DNA from: a virus
Reading direction: 5' to 3' (one strand)
Virus record (IMG/VR): IMGVR_UViG_3300042465_000302
Location: 1 to 27,600 of that record
Length of the DNA: 27,600 nt
Numbering within the stretch: the stretch's first letter is position 1; every line of letters starts with the position of its first letter. The notes beneath the pieces are model-generated. The model was not told the DNA's origin, searched no databases, and saw only the letters and a program-made list of their open reading frames with translations. Positions 23,145-27,600 of the stretch are shown piece by piece. Made by a program: the position numbers and the translations under genes.

Positions 23145-23318
23145 TTAGGGGGTTCCTTCTTCGGCTGCTGGCGCATCCGCAGGCAGGGGTTGGTTGCCTT
23201 CTTCCAGCCACTTCAGGTACTGCTCGCTATTGGTTACGTTGTGCCATTCGCCCGTTTCGACCCCGTCAATAATTTTCTGAGCGAAGTCGGAGAAAACATT
23301 TAGCTTGTAGGTGACCAT
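23145..23318 (-). CDS. 57-aa small protein of fibre module, chimeric KWLExGNxPLPAD family member
   Basis: ATG 23318 starts two bases after the stop of the 379-aa fibre. The product begins 'MVTYKLNVFSDFAQKIIDGV', then 'ETGEWHNVTNSEQYLKWLEE' and 'GNQPLPADAPAAEEGTP'. Only the last third matches the 51- and 55-aa paralogues; the N-terminal 32 residues are unrelated. The gene's last codons (Glu-Glu-Gly) provide the AAGGA used by the next fibre. The same position after a fibre gene, with one shared segment, suggests an adaptor with exchangeable front end. Confidence 0.72.
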   Translation of the reverse strand: MVTYKLNVFSDFAQKIIDGVETGEWHNVTNSEQYLKWLEEGNQPLPADAPAAEEGTP

Positions 23319-23320
23319 TT

Positions 23321-24460
23321 TTACAACTCCGCAGATGCTGTGACATGGATGGCGGCGTTTGTCCCGCTAGTAGAAGTGGCGTTGTTGTAAACAGTCACGC
23401 CGCGAGTGCCGGGGTTAGAGGTGGCGGCTGCCACAGTTCCTGCGGTGTTGAGAAACCAAGAAGACCCGGCCGCCGACGGGTTATAAGTTGTCACCACACT
23501 CGGCCCAGTCCGCATCTCTACCGGGAAGAACCACGTTGCAATTAGGCCAACGCTCACACCAGTGCCGGAGCCATTTAGCGTAAGCAATGCGCCACCTTGT
23601 CCGGCGTTAGACGCCGGGGCTGTGCCTTGGCTGAACGTCATGCAAAAATACCGCTGGCACAGCATCAGCTCACGGCCATAGTCGATCTGTTCAAACGGTG
23701 TGGCTACGCTTCCAGCTTCCAGTTGAACGCCGGTGAGGTTAAAGGTAGCGCCGTTGGTGCCGCTGAGCTTTACATCGCCAGTTGCACCCCGATAGTCTGC
23801 GGCTGCCCACGCTCCAGCAGTTCCAAGCAGGGTCGATCCCATTCCAAGATCAAACGAAACCCGCACTCCGCCAGTGTTATCCGTACTCCATGTGCCGGTA
23901 GTTGGCCCGGCGATGGTAACGGTTTTAAACTCAAACGTATTCGCTGCGCTGATAGTGAAGCTGAACGGGTACGAGTAATCCTGTGCCGAGTTTTGTAGCG
24001 CCCCGCCAAACTGCCCAGTCAAAGAACTGCGAACCCAAAACGACAGTGTGATAGCAGAAGCGCCTGCTGCGCCCCAGCCAAAATCGGCAATATTAAAGCC
24101 CTCAATGATTTGAGTCAGGGCGCAGCGGTCGGCAGACCCTGCTGCGGCGGCTGTGGTTGTCGTAATAAGCAAAGATCTATTAAAACCTGCTGGCGCGGTG
24201 CTAACTTGTTGACCAGAAAAGGCCATTGACCCGTTTTCAAAGACTTGCCACCTGTCTGTTAAATAGGTGGTCGTGCCGTTTGATATAGACACACTCGCCC
24301 CGTTATTCCGCTGGTCGATGACCATGTTGCCATTGATGATCCGGTTCCTGAACCCAAGGCTGTTGACCGCAGAGATGTTGTTGCCGTTGACGGACAGGGT
24401 CGAGGCTGTGACGCCAAGCCCGGAGGTCAGGCCGTTCGTGCCTATGGTGCTTACGGCCAT
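23321..24460 (-). CDS. Tail fibre/appendage protein, paralogue C of RNRIINGxMxIDQRN family
   Basis: The 379-residue protein has an extra N-terminal stretch 'STIGTNGLTSGLGVTASTLS' (4-23) before 'GFRNRIINGNMVIDQRNNGA' (37-56). The shared body follows: 'TDRWQVFENGSMAFSGQQVS', 'ALTQIIEGFNIADFGWGAAG', 'ITLSFWVRSSLTGQFGGALQ', 'FEFKTVTIAGPTTGTW' and 'YGRELMLCQRYFCMTF'. The last 110 residues are specific and end 'TASAEL'. AAGGAG lies seven bases before ATG 24460, encoded within the end of the upstream S74 fibre. Likely a trimeric receptor-binding appendage. Confidence 0.78.
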   Translation of the reverse strand: MAVSTIGTNGLTSGLGVTASTLSVNGNNISAVNSLGFRNRIINGNMVIDQRNNGASVSISNGTTTYLTDRWQVFENGSMAFSGQQVSTAPAGFNRSLLITTTTAAAAGSADRCALTQIIEGFNIADFGWGAAGASAITLSFWVRSSLTGQFGGALQNSAQDYSYPFSFTISAANTFEFKTVTIAGPTTGTWSTDNTGGVRVSFDLGMGSTLLGTAGAWAAADYRGATGDVKLSGTNGATFNLTGVQLEAGSVATPFEQIDYGRELMLCQRYFCMTFSQGTAPASNAGQGGALLTLNGSGTGVSVGLIATWFFPVEMRTGPSVVTTYNPSAAGSSWFLNTAGTVAAATSNPGTRGVTVYNNATSTSGTNAAIHVTASAEL

Positions 24461-25425
24461 TACTGTGCTCCTTCAAGCGCGGCGATGCGGGCGGTCAGGG
24501 AGGTGATGAGGGCTTGCTGTTCCTGAATCGCAGCGGTCAGCGTGGCGACCAAGAAGCTGGTGTCGATGCCCTGATATTGAGGGTTGCCGTCAGCGTCCAC
24601 TGCATCCTTTGCACCGGTCACGCAGTCGGGGACAACTGCTTGCAGTTCGTGAGCAATGAAGCCCTCACCATCCGACCCATCCGCTTTCCATTTGTACGTC
24701 ACCGGCTTGAGGGCGGCAACGCGGGCCAAAGCTCCGGTCATGGGCGCAATGTTTTCTTTCAGTCGGTAGTCGGACGAGGTGTTATACGCGGTCGCACTAG
24801 TCGTGACGCTGATCGTGCCAACGGTTGTGTTGCTGCGCCTGATTGTTATTGCTGTGCCGTCGCTGCCTTGCCTATTAACTAGAAGCGCATCGCCATTACG
24901 GGTCAAAACTGCGCCGTAAGTTCCAAATTCACATCCGGCTGCAGTAGCGTCCGCTGCAGTTTTCCCCACCAGAAAGTTCCCGCTGGAGTCGAGCATAGCC
25001 CGCGCTGTGTTGCTTGTCCCAAAAACAAGCGGATACGCACCAGTCGTAGTGATCGCGGCGCTTTCCCCCGTAGGGCCACCAGACAGCAACGCACCTGAAT
25101 AGGCCGAACCCGAATAATCAATTTCCAGTGCGCGAGAACTGGAGTTCTGATCGTTATACAAGCGAAGGCTGGTATAGCTCGTGCTGCTGGTATTTCGCAA
25201 CATAGAAATGCTGCCGACCACTTCCAATCTGGTGGTGGGAGAACTCGTCCCAATCCCCACGTTGCCAGAACTATTGGCCGTGATCACATCCGCAGTGGTA
25301 GCCCCAGAGTTACCCACACCTAGACGCACCGTGCCGTCAGGCGTTGCGGGCTGATACAGCGTGAAGTTGTTGGTGGCAGTGACCGACTGGCCGACCTGTA
25401 CGTTGTTCGTTTTTAGGGTGCTCAT
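24460..25425 (-). CDS. Tail fibre with C-terminal peptidase S74 intramolecular chaperone (copy 2)
   Basis: The 321-residue protein has short beta repeats 'SSGNVGIGTSSPTTRLEVVG' (52-71) and 'LDSSGNFLVGKTAADA', typical of trimeric phage fibres. Residues about 216-321 are an S74 domain: 'YNTSSDYRLKEN' (S217-S218-D219, K223), 'LARVAALKPVTYKW', 'GEGFIAHELQAVVPDCVTG' and 'YQGIDTSFLVATLTAAIQEQ', then a coiled coil. This domain drives trimer folding and then cuts itself off at the serine. The end 'ALEGAQ' also encodes AAGGAG for the next gene. Start overlaps the C1q gene by ATGA with GAGGG four bases upstream. Confidence 0.92.
   Translation of the reverse strand: MSTLKTNNVQVGQSVTATNNFTLYQPATPDGTVRLGVGNSGATTADVITANSSGNVGIGTSSPTTRLEVVGSISMLRNTSSTSYTSLRLYNDQNSSSRALEIDYSGSAYSGALLSGGPTGESAAITTTGAYPLVFGTSNTARAMLDSSGNFLVGKTAADATAAGCEFGTYGAVLTRNGDALLVNRQGSDGTAITIRRSNTTVGTISVTTSATAYNTSSDYRLKENIAPMTGALARVAALKPVTYKWKADGSDGEGFIAHELQAVVPDCVTGAKDAVDADGNPQYQGIDTSFLVATLTAAIQEQQALITSLTARIAALEGAQ
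24468..24473 (-). promoter_or_regulatory. Ribosome binding site encoded in the S74 C-terminus (gene at 24460)
   Basis: The codons for Leu-Glu-Gly-Ala at the end of the S74 protein contain AAGGAG, seven bases before ATG 24460. The same arrangement occurs at 25981-25986 before ATG 25973. Confidence 0.6.
24471..24795. repeat. S74 chaperone-coding direct repeat, copy 2
   Basis: This 325-base stretch aligns without net length change to 25984-26308 and opens with the same 24-base word. By eye about four fifths of positions agree, with many synonymous differences. It encodes the last part of the S74 domain. Confidence 0.8.
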
Positions 25426-25973
25426 GCGGCCCTCGCCAAAAATGCTTGAAAGGATGTTTGTCGAGGAGCGCCCCCAGACACAGTTCCGGCATTATTGCCT
25501 TGCACATATATCTCAACATAATCAGTTGTGCCGTTTAAATACATTAGCGCATACACGCCGCAGCTGTCGCTATTAGTGGCATTTCCTGTATTAGAAAACC
25601 CTTCCATATAAGAGCTTCCATTTTTGTAGATGTATGCGGTGTATCGATTACTGTAAGCATCAACCGATATGCTTGAATTAATTAAATAATATCCCGCCAC
25701 ATTGGGGGTAAATCTGTAATTAGTAACGGAGTCATAGCAACCCGCCGTATCGAAATCTTCAGTGCCAAACTGCACCTTTGTAAATGTAGCCGCACTGATT
25801 GATTGTGAGCTTCCACGGTACGCAAAGAACGCAGGGCCAGTCCCCGCAAAGGTAGACGCAGTGCTCACCAAGGTGCCGGTGTTATCCGGCAGGGTCAGGG
25901 TCTGGTTACTGGCCGTGCTCGGCTCTTGCAGCGTAACACTGCCACCGCCGGAGGAGTTGAGTTTCAGGCTCAT
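25422..25973 (-). CDS. Short fibre/decoration protein with C1q-like domain
   Basis: The 183-residue protein has a short phage-type N-terminus 'LNSSGGGSVTLQEPSTASNQ' followed by 'TLTLPDNTGTLV', then a C1q-like jelly roll from about 40: 'GPAFFAYRGSSQSISAATFT', 'KVQFGTEDFDTAGCYDS', 'YRFTPNVAGYYLINSSI', 'AYIYKNGSSYMEG' and 'ALMYLNGTTDYVEIYVQGN'. It resembles the C-terminal domain of the 342-aa fibre. Likely trimer that binds sugars or a partner fibre. AAGGAG sits seven bases before the ATG at 25981-25986. Confidence 0.82.
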   Translation of the reverse strand: MSLKLNSSGGGSVTLQEPSTASNQTLTLPDNTGTLVSTASTFAGTGPAFFAYRGSSQSISAATFTKVQFGTEDFDTAGCYDSVTNYRFTPNVAGYYLINSSISVDAYSNRYTAYIYKNGSSYMEGFSNTGNATNSDSCGVYALMYLNGTTDYVEIYVQGNNAGTVSGGAPRQTSFQAFLARAA

Positions 25974-26938
25974 TGTGCGGCTCCTTCAAGCGCGGCGATG
26001 CGGGCGGCTTGACTATCTACGATTCCTTTGAGTTCCTGAATTGCAGCGGTCAGCGTGGCGACTAGGAAGCTGGTGTCGATGCCTTGGTAGACGGGGTTGC
26101 CTTCCGCATCTACTGCATCTTTCTCGCCAGTCACACAGTCAGGGACAACTTCAGCCAACTCGTGAGCAATAAAGCCTTCGCCTGCGGAGCCATCGACCTT
26201 CCACTTGTATGTGCAGGGCTTCAAAGCGGCAACGCGGGACAGTGCGCCTTGCATTGGCTGCACGTTCTCTTTCAAGCGGTAGTCGGATGATGTGTTGTAC
26301 GAAGTCGCAGTCGTGGTTACATCAATTGAGCCAACATCTGTGTTGTCGCGCTGCAATCGAATAACCTCGCCGTTTCCGTTCCACCGCGCAGCAATAATTG
26401 CGTGTGAATTATTTACGCCAATTAAGGCGCCACCAGCGCTTAATTGTGAACCGTAAGTACCAGAGGAGTGGGGGTTGGCTGTCGTCGTCCCCACCAGCAG
26501 GTTCCCGCTGGCATCCAGCGTCATCGCCTGCGTGAACGTGATCGCGTTGCCTGCGGTGCCGGAGGCAGCGTAGTACCACTTGTGGACGTTTGCATCTATG
26601 GTGTAAAGACCAGCAGCAGAGTTGGCAACATACTTGTAGCCCGAGTTGTAATAGGCGTTATTCGCCAGATTCGCTTCAGAGCCAATCCCAAAAAACATCG
26701 ACCTAGCGCCAATTTGAATCGCTTTATAGAGGCTGTCCCACGCACTCGGCGTGACCCCGATGCCGACGTTGCCCGAGCTATCAATCCGCATGACCTCCGT
26801 ACCACCTTCAGCAAATGCGATGGTGTCAGCAGCGGGGAAGAAAATCCCGGTGTTGGAATCCGTGCCACGGATCGCTGGCGTTGCAGCAGAGCCGTCAACA
26901 TCAGACAGGCCGCTATCTCCAGAAAGAATTAAGCTCAT
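25970..26938 (-). CDS. Tail fibre with C-terminal peptidase S74 intramolecular chaperone (copy 1)
   Basis: I use ATG 26938 (322 aa; ATGA overlap with the previous stop) rather than a TTG at 26950. The body has 'GDSGLSDVDGSAATPAIRGT', 'TGIFFPAADTIAFAEGG', 'EVMRIDSSGNVGIGVTPSAW' and 'LDASGNLLVGTTTANP'. The S74 domain begins at the same residue numbers as in the other copy: 'YNTSSDYRLKEN' (S217-S218-D219, K223), 'LSRVAALKPCTYKW', 'GEGFIAHELAEVVPDCVTG' and 'YQGIDTSFLVATLTAAIQEL'. Mature protein would lose about 100 residues after trimerisation. Likely a receptor-binding fibre that differs from copy 2 mainly in its body. Confidence 0.92.
   Translation of the reverse strand: MSLILSGDSGLSDVDGSAATPAIRGTDSNTGIFFPAADTIAFAEGGTEVMRIDSSGNVGIGVTPSAWDSLYKAIQIGARSMFFGIGSEANLANNAYYNSGYKYVANSAAGLYTIDANVHKWYYAASGTAGNAITFTQAMTLDASGNLLVGTTTANPHSSGTYGSQLSAGGALIGVNNSHAIIAARWNGNGEVIRLQRDNTDVGSIDVTTTATSYNTSSDYRLKENVQPMQGALSRVAALKPCTYKWKVDGSAGEGFIAHELAEVVPDCVTGEKDAVDAEGNPVYQGIDTSFLVATLTAAIQELKGIVDSQAARIAALEGAAQ
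25984..26308. repeat. S74 chaperone-coding direct repeat, copy 1
   Basis: Partner of 24471-24795 with equal length and orientation. Recombination between the two would delete the C1q gene and swap fibre bodies while keeping an intact chaperone. Confidence 0.8.
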
Positions 26939-27420
26939 GCCACCACCCAAGTAGAACCAGAAGAAACAGTCACTGTGACGCCGGATGCAATCGAAACTGG
27001 CCCGGCGCTCAGGCCATTATCCCCGGCAATGATTGTGTAGTTGGTGCTGATCGTGGCGCTGTTGGCAATGATCCCGCTGGTGACACGAAGCACGCCCGCC
27101 GTCACATCCAACCCCGTAGCCAGCGCCGACGTACCCACCGTACCCTGACTGGGGGCAAGCACCTGCGTGATCGGGCTGGTGTAGTAGACGTAGATGTTGT
27201 TCGTGCCCGAGGGCGGGGCCGATGTGAACGTGATCGTGTTGCCGCTGATCGTGTAGGCATCACCGGGCTTTTGCGGCACGTTCTCCACCACCGCCTGCAC
27301 CTGCGCTACAGACGCCACCGGGCGAGACAGCGTAAATGCGGTCGTGCTGGCATTGCCGCTGAAGAAATCAACAGCCGGGATGAATCCCTGCGTGGTGGGG
27401 GTGTTGCCAATAAACGCCAT
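26935..27420 (-). CDS. Short tail fibre protein with MAFIGN N-terminus
   Basis: The 161-residue protein starts 'MAFIGNTPTTQGFIPAVDFF', then one beta domain 'STTAFTLSRPVASVAQVQAV' through 'TFTSAPPSGTNNIYVYYTSP' that is the same kind found twice in the 342-aa fibre. A linker 'SQGTVGTSALATGLDVTAGV' follows, and the end 'AGDNGLSAGPVSIASGVTV' is a short beta prism-like stretch common in phage fibres. It has no receptor-binding head of its own, so it may serve as an adaptor that links other fibres to the virion. Coupled by ATGA to the S74 fibre. Confidence 0.75.
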   Translation of the reverse strand: MAFIGNTPTTQGFIPAVDFFSGNASTTAFTLSRPVASVAQVQAVVENVPQKPGDAYTISGNTITFTSAPPSGTNNIYVYYTSPITQVLAPSQGTVGTSALATGLDVTAGVLRVTSGIIANSATISTNYTIIAGDNGLSAGPVSIASGVTVTVSSGSTWVVA

Positions 27421-27421
27421 A

Positions 27422-27600
27422 TCAGACCGCCGTCAGGACCGAAACAACCACATCCGCAGAGCTTGCGGCGCTAGTCAATACCTTCAGGGCATCAGAAGCA
27501 ATCAGCACCACCCGGTTGCCGCCAATCACCTCCAGCGAACCGCCGACAGGGATCGTGGCCGCCTTGACCAAGTAGTAGTCCGTGGCAGAGCGGGTGAAGT
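27422..27600 (-). CDS. C-terminal part of a small virion/tail protein, start beyond window
   Basis: The last 59 codons of a gene enter from the right edge and end with TGA at 27422-27424. The visible product includes 'YYLVKAATIPVGGSLEVIGG', 'NRVVLIASDALKVLTSAASS' and 'ADVVVSVLTAV'. This short beta pattern is like small phage tail or decoration proteins placed before fibre genes. Only one base separates it from ATG 27420. No further assignment is possible from this fragment. Confidence 0.6.
   Translation of the reverse strand, partial: FTRSATDYYLVKAATIPVGGSLEVIGGNRVVLIASDALKVLTSAASSADVVVSVLTAV

Noticed and set aside
22383-23303. 306-codon plus-strand frame
   Set aside because: Antisense to the MAYIGN/C1q fibre and to the 57-aa gene; no family motif and no plausible place in the all-minus operon.
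26939-26950. TTG-initiated extension of the first S74 fibre
   Set aside because: ATG 26938 overlaps the previous stop as ATGA, the coupling style used throughout the window, and then both S74 motifs fall at identical residue numbers.

Overview
The window looks like one continuous late region of a tailed double-stranded DNA bacteriophage (Caudoviricetes). It is probably podovirus-like, and by context it infects a Gram-negative aquatic bacterium; the host is inference. Every gene I accept lies on the minus strand, so transcription runs from position 27600 towards 1. The DNA is fully packed: neighbouring genes overlap by 1-20 bases (often ATGA, GTGA, TGATG or TAATG) or are separated by about 2-34 bases. 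There is no non-coding stretch over 300 bases, no tRNA, no integrase, no CRISPR and no convincing internal terminator. G+C is clearly above 50% by eye.

Region by region in the direction of transcription. (1) 27600-16984 is a receptor-binding block of about 10.6 kb: two fibres ending in peptidase S74 intramolecular chaperones, two C1q-like proteins, three paralogous beta-rich fibres that share a 'RNRIINGxMxIDQRN' N-terminal signature, three tiny proteins (51-57 aa) with a common 'KWLExGNxPLPAD' C-terminus, a protein made of 20-residue repeats, a fibre with a baseplate-type N-terminus, and a glycine-rich adhesin. (2) 16972-14601 holds a small unknown protein, a cupin-like protein and three different proteins of the 2-oxoglutarate/Fe(II) oxygenase fold in tandem. 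(3) 14598-12424 is a lysis/membrane cassette: two single-span membrane proteins, a holin-like protein and a GH19 endolysin. (4) 12413-5429 holds virion proteins: a large beta-rich structural protein, a small jelly-roll protein, two Gly/Ala/Gln-rich probable internal or ejection proteins, and a GNAT acetyltransferase between them. (5) 5421 to the left edge is a giant 'polyvalent' protein of at least 1807 residues with a zinc-peptidase motif (HEALH), a GP88-like cysteine cluster and ADP-ribosyltransferase-like modules. It is probably injected with the DNA.

Working model: the fibre block builds interchangeable adsorption proteins, the oxygenase/cupin group may modify a phage or host product, the membrane genes lyse the cell, and the last genes build the internal virion complex that enters the next host. 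The best candidates for undescribed biology are the repeated [fibre + tiny KWLExGN protein] modules, the cupin plus triple-oxygenase cassette, and the giant polyvalent protein.
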